In this document: positions 46,488 to 58,516 of the stretch, piece by piece
Layout of the letters: each line of letters starts with the position of its first letter
Position numbering within the stretch: position 1 is the stretch's first letter
Assembly: GCA_034359265.1 (NCBI GenBank)
Contig: CP136898.1
Coordinates: forward strand, 312,501-376,500
Origin: Canna indica
Taxonomy: Eukaryota > Streptophyta > Magnoliopsida > Zingiberales > Cannaceae
Direction of reading: 5' to 3'
DNA: 64,000 nt
Notes under the pieces: generated by a model
Told to the model about the DNA's origin: nothing
Databases searched by the model: none
Seen by the model: the letters and a program-made list of their open reading frames with translations, nothing else
Translations under genes and position numbers: made by a program

Positions 46488-48490
46488 GTGTTACGCCTAT
46501 TTAGGTTCATCCCTAAATAAGGAACACCGTCTAAGAGAAGCGCAACCAACTATCAACTAACACACCAAAATCTTCATATCAACTTGCAACATAAATTTCA
46601 ACCACTTGCGTTAGAATAATATCTATTACAATAATAAAATGTTATTCAAGAAACTTTATACATCTCTACGAAAATCAATGTCAAAGTCTGTCTCATCTAC
46701 TCTATCTAACTAGACCTTCTTAGCTACCACTCGAACCTGCAGATTTGAAGCAAAAATAACAAACATCAACAAAAAACTGAGTAGGATATTACAATATGTC
46801 GAGAGGTAAAGATGATCATCCATGATGCCATGATGACATGATATTAAACTATGTGCATACCACTATCAATAATATATGCTCGTACCAACCAATGCGATGT
46901 CATCCTTAGATAAACACTTATGCATCTAATAATCATTATATCCATGTATAATCATGTATGCACCTCATAACTATCAACATATACTCATGTCAACTAGCAC
47001 AACATCAAACCATACATATTCTACCAACAATGCTTACATGCATAATAATCACCCAATCAAGAGCGTAGTGGACAATTGGGTTTCCCCGCACTCTCGCACA
47101 TCGAGAGTGGCACCTCAAGCCCGCTCCAGCTGTAGATGTGACTATCTAAAAGATAGCCCGCGACGTCTAACAGCACGACGCCGCACACGAGCCCGTCGAC
47201 GTCTAACAGCGCGATGCCGCACAAGCAACTCAAGTGAAAATTCCGTGATCACCGGTGTCACCGCCCATACACCTCGGGCAAACAATCAACGATGTCCGAG
47301 CTTACGCCCACAACAGGTCATAATGCACAACATACCAATATAAACCTCACAATTATAAAATTAAGCAACATGCATAAAATGCTATCAGGTTGATGTCAAC
47401 TAATATAATGCATATGACAACAACTACATCAATAATGTGACCAACCAACAATCTGAATCTAGCATTATGCAACTCCTTAGCACCTACACATGCTTCCTAA
47501 TCATCATAATCACTATAGATGCAATTCATGCAACATAATATGATATCAACATGTATATGGACCAACGACATGCAACGGGAGATCAACGGAATTCAGAAGC
47601 AATTCAAGTAATCAGAGGCAAAGGGTAAAACTATTAATTTACCCATTCAACATTCATCGGCTACAACAAGAGTCAACTCACACCCAACATCATCATCTAC
47701 ACTCTAAATCACCACCTAACATGAAATACCACTATCCTACATTATTTAATTATTTATCAAATTGAAATAATAACTATTAACCACCAAATAATATTGAAAT
47801 GAAGAAAAGACCTACCATACAGCATCCGATCAGAAATCCGACACCACCATCACATTCATAACGCAAAAGCCTACAACTTTGGTATTCACCTCGACTCGAT
47901 CCGACGATCAAATCTAAAAATACCCTAATATTTTATAATTTAACATCATTTCATACAATACAACTCTCTTCTTAATTTATCTATTTATTAAATCAAATAA
48001 ATCATACCTCTCCCGCTCGCCTCAACCCCTCTCCCACTCGTCTCCTGCCCGACACCACCCTCCCCTCTCCTCCTCGGTTCGTGCCTGACGGTCCCCTGAA
48101 CCGTCGGTGAACACTCGCCGGCCCCTCCCACGGCCTATGACGCCGGTGGGACCGATCCTACGCCGAAAAACACCGAGCAGCAGGCGACTGCTGCTGCTGC
48201 CATGCCGCCGAGGTCGTGTGGCCCGGCACCATCGGCTTGCCGTCGCCGCCTCCGCCTCCGGCTGGCTCCACCTTTTAATCTACTCAAATTATACATCTCC
48301 TCTCATCCTCTTCTCTCAGTTGCCATTGCCGCTGATGAACGAAGAAGTAGGAAAACGACGAAAAATAATAGAAAACAACGGGAAGAAGAGTAAAAGACTC
48401 CTACCATAACGGTCCACCAAACTCCGGTTCTCCACCGGAGTCTTCACCGCCCCTCTGATCCCTTGACTCCAACTCAGCTGTCGCAAACAC
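46488..48490 (-). mobile_element. LTR-like dispersed repeat, copy 1
   Basis: Starts near tgttacgcctatttaggttc and shares collinear words with the repeat at 62652-64000: ctgcag.t.tgaagcaa, a ctgagtagga word, a cattgggt/caattgggt box followed by cgagagtggca, and a GC-rich ctccaacggt-like part. The right half (48000-48490) is C-rich low-complexity sequence with no conserved frame. The TGT-ACGCC start is the reverse complement of a GGCGTGACA end common in plant LTRs, so it is probably an LTR in minus orientation. Boundaries are approximate. Open frames inside (46954-47343, 48107-48409) look non-coding. Confidence 0.45.
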
Positions 48491-49703
48491 AAAACGAGGA
48501 TCAGAGAAGATTATGGCTAATTAAATAGGAGTATGCACTTTTGCAAAAAGGTCTCTCCAAGACAAATATTTACAACAAGGTCCTCAATTTTTCAGATCAT
48601 AACAATTAGATACTTGCTGCTTTAATATATTATATATTTATGTATTCAAGATAAATATTTATGACCGTTGGGTTATGAAAACATAAAGCCTTCGTCTCTA
48701 GACGTTCCCTATAAGCATTTATATTTTTAATCATTTATATTTTTTGAAATAAATATTATTGTTTTTTTTTTTTGTAAAATTGACTTTATAACATAGTCAT
48801 TACAAGTCGTACACATAGACGTAAAAAGAGGCGCATTAAGCACTACAATAAAAGATCGAACTCAAGACCAAAGACAATATAGCTGAATGCAGAATGATAC
48901 CAACATCGGAGCATTAGTGGTTTCACGGAATAAATATAAGTTATATGAAATTTCTCACCCGTTATAACCAAATCATGAATTGATTATTGCATATGCTGTA
49001 GACACGATCACGAAGCTTACGAGTGTATAATTTTCTCTTTTTTTACTTCTCAACCATTAAATTAATTATATAAATTAATAATTTATTAAAAATCTAATCC
49101 TTTGTTGTTGATTTAAATTTAGCATATGTTTTTGTAGGTTGACTTTAATTTAAATATAATAGTGATTAAATTATTTTTTTGTGTTTTATTATTTTAATAA
49201 TTAATTGGTACTTATTATTTTTTATTTTATTTTTTTACAAATTTTATTAGACAACAATTAATATTAATGGTTTTGTTATTTAATTTCTATTTATATTTTT
49301 TTTTCTCATTATGATTTGTTTATAATGTATTATACATATTGTACATATAGCTAGATACGTTAGCATTTATTAATTTATATGCTATTCATATTTGTTTTTA
49401 ATACACTACACATTCTTTTGTCCATGCTAGATTCCTAGTTGGCACTTGGCAGGGTCATGGCTCTTGCCCGCTCCCCATCTTTTGATCCACCCTTCTAAAG
49501 AGCCATCATTATCAACTCTTTATGTTTCCTCTTGGACACTAAGAACCTTAAGCAATACGAGATCTCGAGGCTCATCATTTTCCGACTTAGTGTCAAATTA
49601 TAACTTTTACCAATAGCTATTACATACGAAGAATCCGGATGGTACTCTTATCCCACCACATCCATTTATATGCGTTGGAATCTCTTTATCCCTCTATGAA
49701 TCA

Positions 49704-49901
49704 AGATTAAATTGTGATGGTTCTATTGATAATCTTCACGGTGCTGCAAGTTTTATTGTCGGGGACAATCAAGACAATGTCCTTCACTTGATGACAATTT
49801 ATCGACCTAATCATCGAGCAAATTATTGCGAAGCATTTGCCATTCTTTTTACCTTATATCGTGTTATTGTCAATTCTTTTGAACACATTATTAATTATTG
49901 A
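49704..49901 (+). pseudogene. RNase H-like relic of a LINE
   Basis: In one frame it reads RLNCDGSIDNLHGAASFIVG and then a NYCEAFAILFTLYRVI-like segment before a TGA at 49899-49901. The NCDGS and later EAFA words match the first Asp and the Glu motif of plant LINE RNase H (RVT_3) domains. Further matches after the stop, up to about 50090, need a frame change. No promoter or upstream reverse transcriptase is present. Confidence 0.5.
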
Positions 49902-50319
49902 ATTTGACTACAACTTATCATTGATGTTTTAAGTCCCTATTGCACCTCACTAACGTCTTCACTCGTATCAAGGATCAAGTGTCCAAATGTAATAATATTA
50001 TTATTTTTGTATTTAGATAAGATAATCAAGCTGTCCGCTGGACAATAACTAGAGAACATACATCTCGGACCTCTTATGTTTGTTCTACGGTATGTCCTCT
50101 TGACTTCACTTACATTGCTGTAAGGGGCTTGTCTGGTCTTGGTTTCTTCCGTTTAATTTTGCAAAAAAAATAGTAGGAGTAATTATGTCTTATTTTTTTA
50201 AAAAAAATATTATATTTCATGAGAAAGCATATATATATATATATACACACACGGTGAGGGAGCAATGGGCTCTCAATTCTTCTGAACAAATATAATATTA
50301 TACTTAATGAATGATTTTA

Positions 50320-50321
50320 AA

Positions 50322-50371
<50 letters not shown>
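50320..50371. repeat. (AAT)n(ATT)n palindromic microsatellite
   Basis: About nine AAT units run directly into about nine ATT units, making a 50-bp self-complementary tract able to extrude as a cruciform. It lies next to the 3' end of the minus-strand LINE relic. Confidence 0.85.
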
Positions 50372-50399
50372 TATTATATTAGAATCACTTTCATAAATT

Positions 50400-51048
50400 A
50401 TTTTTAACATGCTTCATTTTATAGCTAACATTTCATTGACTAAAACAAAAGGGTTATAATGAAAATTCCCTGCAACAATAATACATTTACCATCACTATT
50501 TCTAGAAATGAAGGCAAAAGCCCCAAAATTAGAATCACAATTCACTGCACCATCAGTATTGTACTTCACCCAGTTAGGTGGGGGGCGATTTTCAAATACC
50601 CTCATCCTTATTAGAATTATTATTATTGTCCTCGGATTTATATGAGTCAGCATAGTGAATAGTTAGGGTCAGGGTATCAGAGAACATTATATCAATTTGG
50701 GGGTTACTGTTCATAAAAATAGCTTGATTCCCCGCCAACCACAATGTATATAGAGCATTTAAACATAGTGCCAAAGCAGTCGAAGGAAAATTCCCTGCCC
50801 CACCCCCTAGTTGGCACTCTGCTTAAACCAACTCTATCAAGAGCTTTCCGAATTCCAACAAATCGATCTTTAATTAATTTCCAGAGGCCCTTAGCTACCT
50901 CACACTCAAAAAACATATGATTAATGTTTTTTTGAGGGCTGCCGCAAAGAGCACAATAATGTGAATCAATCATTTCAAATCTAAATAGTCTCTCCGCGAT
51001 AGAGAGCTTATTATGCATGACTTTCAAAGCAAAGATCTCTGCTCTAGG
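50400..51048 (-). pseudogene. LINE fragment: zinc-binding RT domain plus RNase H, frameshifted
   Basis: The 3' part of an L1-type non-LTR retrotransposon. From 51048 leftwards it reads RAEIFALKVMHNKLSIAERL, then HYCALCGSPQKNINHMFFEC (zf-RVT zinc-binding motif), then GLWKLIKDRF. After a frame change near 50790 it continues ALCLNALYTLWLAGNQAIFM, and after another near 50640 it reads RPPPNWVKYNTDGAVNCDSN and FGAFAFISRN (RNase H start). The endonuclease and most of the reverse transcriptase are missing, as in 5'-truncated copies. It is inactive. Confidence 0.75.
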
Positions 51049-51842
51049 GGCAACCTAGTGCTTTCCAAATATTGAGTACTTCTATTTTGTTACTGTCGCA
51101 TTCATATCATTTTTATTGAGTACTTAGCCTTGGATGATGTGTGGATGGTAATCAATTGATTTGATATTTGCTATTTGCTAAACCGTATCAACCACCTCCA
51201 AGTCACGTGGAATGAAATATATATGCAACTCTATTATGAGCACATTAACACTCGATGTTGTTGCATGACTTGCGTTAATTGCATCGTCTGCAAGTCATTG
51301 AGACTTGATGACACGAATGATTCCAAAGAAAGAGCATATATATATATTACCGTGCTTCATTGAAATTTCAATCATTAACGTCTCTTTCCAAGTCCGCTTA
51401 ATTAAAGCCTTAAAGTCCAGTCCACACGCGGAGATAAGATGGTACGTACGTTCAACCTCATAACTATTTTTTCAAAATATATAAATTAATAAATCGAACT
51501 TTCCTAACCCAAGAAAAATCAAATCCTGATTCCTGATACAGAGAACCTTTTACACTCCACATAGATTGGAATTAATTAATATATTCATTAAGCGAGAGAA
51601 AGACAAGGACAGGATGCCACGCCCCGCTACGCGTTAACTAACTAATAGCTTCATAGTAATATATTATTATATATATGGTGACTTGGTGAGTCAAGTCTCG
51701 GCCGAAATATTTAAGTAACCGTGTCCTCCGCTTTCCACTTTCTACAACCAATTTATTTCTCCTTTACATACTTGGCTGAGGTTTGCTCACCGCGTTGGTG
51801 ACCGGACCTTTACCGCGTTCAGGAATTAAAACAAAGTGGTAG

Positions 51843-51874
51843 TTGACCGTTGGAGGGCAGAAGTATTTGACGTC
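51843..51874. promoter_or_regulatory. W-box and TGA-type element upstream of CBP60
   Basis: TTGACC at 51843-51848 (W-box, WRKY target) and TTGACGTC at 51867-51874 (TGACG, TGA/bZIP target) lie about 250-280 nt before the CBP60 ATG. Both motifs are typical of salicylate or defence-responsive promoters. Whether they act here is an inference. Confidence 0.45.
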
Positions 51875-52121
51875 GCACGCATTGCATCGGCCATCGGTGA
51901 AGCTAATTAGAGGTATCTTGTTCAGATCGACAATAAAATTAACCCTCACCTTCCTACCTCCTTCCTCGAACCTTCCTAGTTCTTGACAGGCCTTCGTCTC
52001 TAGCTGTTCCCTATAAGTCGCCGGAAACACCCTCCCACGCTACGTAGCTAGCTCCATAATTAATCCCTTCTAACAAAATCCCATTCAACTTCAATTCCAT
52101 CAGAGAAATTAAGCACCAAAT

Positions 52122-52234
52122 ATGGCTGCCAAGAGGCTTCGCCAGAATGACTCCGATGATGAAGACCGCCAACCATCGCAGGACAAACGAATGCGTCGCT
52201 TGCCCTCCTTCTCCACGTACGTGATCCATCAGTA

Positions 52235-52265
<31 letters not shown>

Positions 52266-54231
52266 CTGCACACTATTCTCCTTTGTTCATGTCTAAATGA
52301 CTGAATGTATCTTTGCATGCATATGTTTTGACAAGTCGCGCGCCTTCGTGGCTATTAACTTCTCCCTTCCTCTTTAACAGGGTGATTAGGGAGGCAATGA
52401 TGGCGAAATCTCTGCAAAGCGTCTTCTTTGCCTTGGAACCATTGCTTCGAAAAGTGGTAATTATGATGATGCAAAACATGGTCTTCACTGCTCAATACTC
52501 GATGAAACCCTAAACAAATATTGATCATTTCTATTCAAATCAGGTTAGAGAAGAGGTGGAAAGAGGGGTAATTCAACGCGTGCCATCATTTCAGAGGTAA
52601 ACAAAGAATGCATTATTTACTGATAAGGTTTCAGTTTTCCAAGGTGAAATGAACGACATTTAACGAATTATACTCTTTCAGGTCAACCTCAATGCAGATT
52701 GAAGCCGCAGTAACACCGAGTTTGAAGCTTAAATTCATAAATTCTCTCTCGCTCCCCATTTTCACAGGCAGCAAGATAGAGGACGAGGAGAATAACCCCC
52801 TCCAACTAGTCCTTGTAGATGCGGATGATAAGGTGGTTCCTTCATCCTCATTGCCATCGCCTGTCAAAGTAGAAATACTCGTCTTGGATGGCGATTTCCC
52901 TTCGAGCGATTGCCAAGATTGGACTAGTGCCGAGTTCCAGAAAAATATTGTGAAGGAGCGGACAGGGAAGAGGCCATTGCTCACAGGGGATGTTAATGTC
53001 ACTTTAAGAGACGGCTCTGCTTCCATCTCTGATCTCTCCTTCACTGACAATTCTAGCTGGATCAGAAGTAGGCACTTCAGAATTGGTGCGCGAGTTGTGT
53101 CGAAAAGCTTCGATGGATCAAGAATTAAAGAAGCCATGACAGAGCCTTTCATGGTCAAGGATCACAGAGGAGAATGTGAGTGTCAACTTCTTGCATTTAT
53201 GCATTTTTGCATCACAATTCACATTCATTTTATATCATGTTCACACAAGTGAAAGCGGCATAATTTATTCAGTTTACATGTTGTTTCACTCAAAAAAAAG
53301 AATCGTTTATAAATGATTTGTCTCATTAATTTTAACTCTTGATATACTTCTGCACATGAACTGAACTAACCAGTGGATATCATCATAATACAGTGTACAG
53401 GAAACATTATCCCCCAGCTCTCACTGATGAGGTATGGAGGCTTGAGAGGATAGGAAAGGATGGGGCATTCCACAAGAAGCTATCAGCTGAACAAATCAAC
53501 ACAGTCCAAGACTTCTTGAAGCTCCACGCCATCGATCCCGATCGCCTTCGCAACGTATGGCCTTAATTAGCTTCATTGCTGATTGAGTAATAATGTTCAG
53601 ATATATATATGCCAAAATTATATGTTTTTGAATTGATCTCATCTTTCATTGATCAGATACTTGGAGTGGGGATGTCCGACCGCATGTGGGAAGGAACGAT
53701 TGCTCATGCCAAAACCTGCATTTTGGGGGACAAGCTGTATGTGCACAGAGGAGGACCACAATTCAGCCTTGTGTTGAACCCCATATGTGAAGTTGTGTGG
53801 ATAATGAGTGGTAGCATCACTTGCTCATTGCAGGATCTCAGCAAAGCTCAAAAAGTAAGCATTGAAATCATCTCTAGATGAAATTGTTGCTTATGAATTA
53901 CTTGGCATGCTAACTAAGATCACTGAGCTCTACTATTTTCGCAGGCATATGTGCAGCATCTGGCAAGAGAAGCATATCAAAACTGGGACAAGCTGGAAGA
54001 GACTAATGGATTACTTACTGCAGGCATTGTTCTTCCACAAAGTTAGTGAGCCAATTCCTGTGATTTTGTTTGTAGATTGAATTGATTTGTGAAGTTGCTA
54101 ACAGTTTTAATTTGTTAACAGATACGCAGATTCATCAAAGTGAGATGGAACAATTGCCTTGGTATCCAGTAGATTACCAACTTGGAGGATATGATCATGT
54201 CCTTGAATCAGTACAACCTTTCTATGAATAA
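52122..54231 (+). CDS. CBP60: Calmodulin-binding protein 60 (CBP60) family transcription factor
   Basis: Plant-specific calmodulin-binding, DNA-binding protein; family members such as CBP60g and SARD1 control salicylate synthesis and immunity, while others (CBP60a) repress it. Eight exons: 52122-52216, 52381-52456, 52544-52596, 52682-53175, 53394-53554, 53657-53854, 53945-54041 and 54122-54231. All are GT-AG and encode 427 aa, somewhat shorter than many relatives. The N-terminus has basic clusters (KRLRQ, DKRMRRLPSFS) that may be nuclear signals, then REAMMAKSLQSVFFALEPLL. The central domain begins near residue 76 (MQIEAAVTPSLKLKFINSLS) and includes NVTLRDGSASISDLSFTDNS and a RSRHFRIGARV motif. 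Later blocks are YPPALTDEVWRLERIGKDGA, GMSDRMWEGTIAHAKTC and a C-terminal AYQNWDKLEE. The short C-terminal tail leaves the calmodulin site unassigned. A (TTC)n run sits in intron 1. Confidence 0.93.
52237..52266 (+). repeat. (TTC)n microsatellite in CBP60 intron 1
   Basis: Ten TTC units in the first intron, 20 nt after the donor. On the minus strand this gives the poly-Lys open frame seen here, which is not a gene. Confidence 0.85.
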
Positions 54232-55146
54232 GACCCTAGATTTTATGTGAACTAAGGTTAACTTAAGTTGCAATATGTTTATTTAAGCCAGAAAAAGTCG
54301 CCCTGTTTGCTTAGGATACAAAGCTCTGCGAGCAACACGAGGTGTATATATAAGAATTATTCTTGTATTTATTTTTTATTGTTCTTGGAGGATTGTTGTA
54401 TATATAAGCTTGTAGTAGATGAAGACTGATGTCCTTCACAAACTTGATGACATCCAGTCCACTTCTAACTTTTCTGCTAAACTGTTCATATCTCTTGGTG
54501 GTGATTCTGATTTCTTTTCCAAGAACATTTTCCAAGATCATCTAGCTCATTTAAAGGGGAGCTTCTCGAGAATATTTCACAAGCATTGCTAGTGCATTAG
54601 TGGTTGTTCTATCATTGTCTCATGAATGCAAGGATCTTGTCCAATTTTTTGATATGAAATTGGAACCTTTTTCCATTCGGCGCAGGTCCAGCTAGTGCTG
54701 ATTGGGACCCAAGTATCATGAACCTTTAACATGTACTGTCGGGTTATAATTGGATTGCATGATTTCATCGGTGCAATGATTGGAGATGATCCTGAATCCT
54801 ATCAAAAGAGAGCAAGCAACTTGCAGTGGTGCGTATACCGCAACGGATATCCCGGATAAGAGGACGTATCGGGATAAGAGGCTTCGCCTCCCGAGTCTGG
54901 TCAACCGCGGAGCACGTTATCCCGGGATACCGCCTTCCAATAAGGATTGATCTTGTGTCATTCGTGAGATACCGGACTCGAAAATACGCGTTTCTATTGG
55001 TTCGCAGGTGGATCCCACTACCTTCTGCAATCGCAGTGTACCTTTCTGCCGAATACATCGAGCGATAGAGAGGTCGGAAGACACCACGTTCCGACTTCCA
55101 AAAAGCGAAGGTCCCACGCACCTTGTTCACAGGCTGCTCGATGTCC

Positions 55147-55163
55147 CACGTGTTACGCACGTG
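55147..55163. promoter_or_regulatory. Paired G-boxes upstream of the ABHD17-like gene
   Basis: Two CACGTG palindromes at 55147-55152 and 55158-55163, 11 bp apart, about 165-180 nt before the ATG. A further G-box-like CACATG follows at about 55168. G-boxes bind bZIP and bHLH factors, often in light or ABA responses. Confidence 0.55.
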
Positions 55164-55325
55164 ATCCACATGGGTCCCGGCGATGGCGATCTGCGTTCTG
55201 CGATAAACCCAGCTCGTCCTCTCGACCTCCTTCCCTGGCTGCTTGATCCCGTCACCGGCGGCGGCGGCGGAAGGGGTATTGCCCTCTGGGCCGTTGATGA
55301 GTCCGCGGTGGGGTAGGAGGCGGAG

Positions 55326-58300
55326 ATGGGCGGAGTCACGTCCTCGATTGCCGCCAAGTTCGCCTTCTTCCCTCCGAATCCACCTTCCTACTCCGTGATC
55401 GCCGATGAGCGGAGCGGCCGGCTCGCAATCCCTGGAATCGCTGCGGGGGGGCGCGACGACGTGCACGTCCTTCGCCTCCCTACTCGGCGGGGCAACGAGA
55501 TCGTGGCCGTGTACTTGCGGCACCCCCGAGCGACCGCCACGCTTCTCTACTCGCATGGGAACGCCGCCGACATCGGGCAGATGTTTGATCTCTTCGTCGA
55601 GCTCAGTGTCCATCTTCGCGTCAATCTCATAGGGTATGTCATCCTCCTGATGAATTCCTCTTTGGGGATTCCTTTCTTTCTATTTTTTCTCTTCCGTCCG
55701 TTGCAATTTATTTTTTGAAAACGTAAGTGTGGGTCTCTTTTAGAGTAGGTTTTTGTTAGTATTTAAGTTCTACAGTAGTTTTATGATAAATGAGATCTGG
55801 TTATATGATTGATAACTTCCTTAAATTTTCTGAAAGGATGATTTGTTAGCATTAAAATACTAATTTTGTAAATCTACTCTCCAGCAAATAGTGTGATTTG
55901 ACCATGTTCAGGGGCATCTTTACTTATATAGCTTAATTTAACATAAGAGATAAATTTAACCAACTACGCCTCTCAACAGAATATAATTAAAAGCAAAGTG
56001 CAGAGAATATTGATGCACTTGTCTTTTGTGTTCTTCAAGAAAATAATAGAAGTTTCTCAATTTGTAAAATATTAGATGTGATATTGTGCATGTCTATGTA
56101 GTTGGCATCTTAAAGTAGTTTATTTATTTATTTTTAATTTCAATGCATTGATTATATTCTGATTGTCAATCTCCTATAACTGGCTCATATTCATGAGTTT
56201 GCATAAAAATAAGTAGTTATCATGCATGATTGACACTACTGACATGCTTGGCTGAACATCTTAAAACAATCATGCATATGTGAAGGTCTACAAATTCTGT
56301 TACACTTTTTTTCAAAATCATAGTTCCCAAAGAGATGTCATAAAGAATTACTTGGTCAACATGTTATTTTCTGTCTCTGTACTCAATCAAGGTTTGAAGC
56401 CTATTCATGTGAAGAATTCCCATTGTTCATGCTGTATGGCTTGAATTTATCTATCATTATAATTTTCCTGTTCAGCAAACAATGCAATAATTGGAACTGA
56501 ATTAAGATAGCAACTAATATCACTTGGTGCTTTAATTTTCTCATTGACAGTTGTCTCCGTAAATACCTAGTATTAAGACTTATTTATGTGTTTTTGACTC
56601 TTTACTATTTGTTGCAGGTATGATTATTCTGGTTATGGGCAATCAACAGGAAAGGTTGAATCCATATATTATTGTTGCTTTATGTTACACGAATTTTGGC
56701 TCATAAGAACATGTTAGAGGTACTATCAGTATAACTGTTTCTTTGACATGAAATTTTATTCTTCTTAACAGCCAAGTGAGTACAATACATACGCAGACAT
56801 AGATGCAGTATATAATTGTCTTAAAGAACAATATGGAGTAGCAGATGAGGACCTGATCTTGTACGGTCAGTCGGTGGGTAGTGGTCCAACTCTTGATTTG
56901 GCCGCCCGTCTTCCAAAGTTAAGAGCTGTTGTTCTACATAGTCCTATCCTTTCTGGTCTTAGGGTATTATATCCAGTTAAGCGGACATTTTGGTTTGACA
57001 TTTACAAGGTAAAATTTCCAACAGTATTATAACATCAGTAATCTTTTATATCCTTAGTAATAATTTTATTTCTGTTGCAGAACATTGACAAAATTGGCCT
57101 GGTCAATTGTCCGATTTTAGTTATTCACGTGAGTGTATCAGTTCATTACTTCTTTTATTCTATTTATTATAGTTGATAACTTGATATGTTGCAAAACTCT
57201 AAATATTACTCGATTTACTGCTAAGTGGCTTGTTTCTTGCATATGCCTGTTAATATAGTATGTTTTAAGTCATGTTTATAGTGAGCATGTATTAAGTGTC
57301 TAATCTACACTCCTGTAGTTAGTGCACAATTACTTGCGCAGGTAAGAGTTTGAGATTAGTCCTTCGTGTGCAATGATGGAAATTTCTTCAGTAGCATTAA
57401 TTACATCTACAATGCATTGAAGAGTCAATATTCTAGAAATCAAAGCATGAAGAATTCCAAAAATTTCCAGGTTTGCTGATGGTACATACATCTAGGTCAT
57501 AAACATAGAACTTGCTAGAGGATGTCAAGAACTCAAGATTACTATGTAGAACAGAGTGGAGAAAGAGAGAGAGAAGAAGTAAACCAAATTTCTATCTACG
57601 AAGTGCCTCTGAACCATCATCTAACTTGCTAGAGGATATCAAGAGTACTTGTTATTGATGTAGAACTGAGAGGAGAAAGAGAGGGAAGAGTTAGAGAAAT
57701 AAACCAAATTTCACTAAATCAAGACTCTCGGAACCATTACATGAAATGTTTATTTATAGGCTAGAAACCCTAGACTTGGTAAAAGAGGCTCTAGCATGAA
57801 AAAAATCCGAGAATACTTCAAGATGGACTCTGATTAAAGATAAACTGTGCACTATTTGAACTACAGAGTTACAGTCTTATGAGGAAGAGAGTAGGGATAT
57901 CATTGATAATATAGATTGCTAGTATTATGAGGTATTAGATCTGGAAAAACCTTTCCTAATTCAAAAGGAGAGGCATGGAAAATAGACATTCACTTAAAGA
58001 TGACATAGGATAACCCGATGGCGACAACAATATTCGATTTGTTATTCTAGTTCTTTCCAAAACTCCTTTTTAGATGTACAAGAATGACAATCTTGTTGTT
58101 GACACCTTTTGCAGGGTACCGCAGATGATGTGGTAGATTGCTCACATGGAAAGCAGCTTTGGGAGCTTAGCAAACAGAAGTACGAGCCTCTCTGGCTATC
58201 TGGTGGTGGTCATTGTAACCTCGAGCTGTACCCTGAATATATTAGACATCTAAAGAAGTTTGTTTCAGCTACTCAAAAAGGTGATGCTGCAAAGAATAAT

Positions 58301-58516
58301 TCAAAGGATGTCTCCAATCGAAACAAGGACGATGAAAGCATTCAGTCTGAAAATGAAGCCTCAAACAATGAGCATGGAGCTCGTAGCTGTTCCGCTATTG
58401 CAAGAAAGAGTTTGGACAGTCAACTTCGAAAACAACCAAAGGCGAATCAGCCTGAGAAATCTAGAATGAGCACTGACCTTGGAGAGAGAAAGAGGAGGAA
58501 AGGCTTGGTATGGTGA
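55326..58516 (+). CDS. Alpha/beta hydrolase, ABHD17-like (protein depalmitoylase type)
   Basis: Likely serine hydrolase at membranes; animal ABHD17 enzymes remove palmitate from proteins, and plant relatives of this type are proposed to do the same. Five exons: 55326-55633, 56618-56654, 56772-57008, 57081-57128 and 58115-58516, giving 343 aa. The N-terminus MGGVTSS could be N-myristoylated and precedes [24 protein letters not shown] (about 73-85) forms the oxyanion region, [12 protein letters not shown] spans the exon 2 join, the nucleophile is S149 in LYGQSVGSG, the acid is D214 in GTADDVVD, and the base is H243 in [13 protein letters not shown]. The C-terminal 80 residues are Ser/Lys/Asn-rich and probably disordered. 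The last intron (about 1 kb) contains a tandem repeat. The ATG fits the family's usual MGGVTSS start. Confidence 0.92.
57505..57740. repeat. Tandem duplication of about 115 bp in an ABHD17-like intron
   Basis: Two units start at about 57509 and 57623 with acttgctagaggat.tcaag. Each contains gtagaac.gag.ggagaaagagag and aaaccaaatttc, and ends in gaaccat.a. It lies in the last intron and probably derives from a transposon. Confidence 0.65.

Noticed and set aside
46954..48409. Open frames in the 47-48 kb repeat
   Set aside because: Low-complexity, no domains, and inside an LTR-like repeat with a second diverged copy in which the frames are not kept.
51764..52030. 88-codon minus-strand frame in the CBP60 promoter
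   Set aside because: It begins with GTG rather than ATG, has no domain, and the region carries promoter motifs and the leader of CBP60.
54765..55613. 282-codon open frame on the minus strand
   Set aside because: It is antisense to exon 1 of the ABHD17-like gene and its GC-rich promoter; no known domain, and its composition is explained by the opposite frame.
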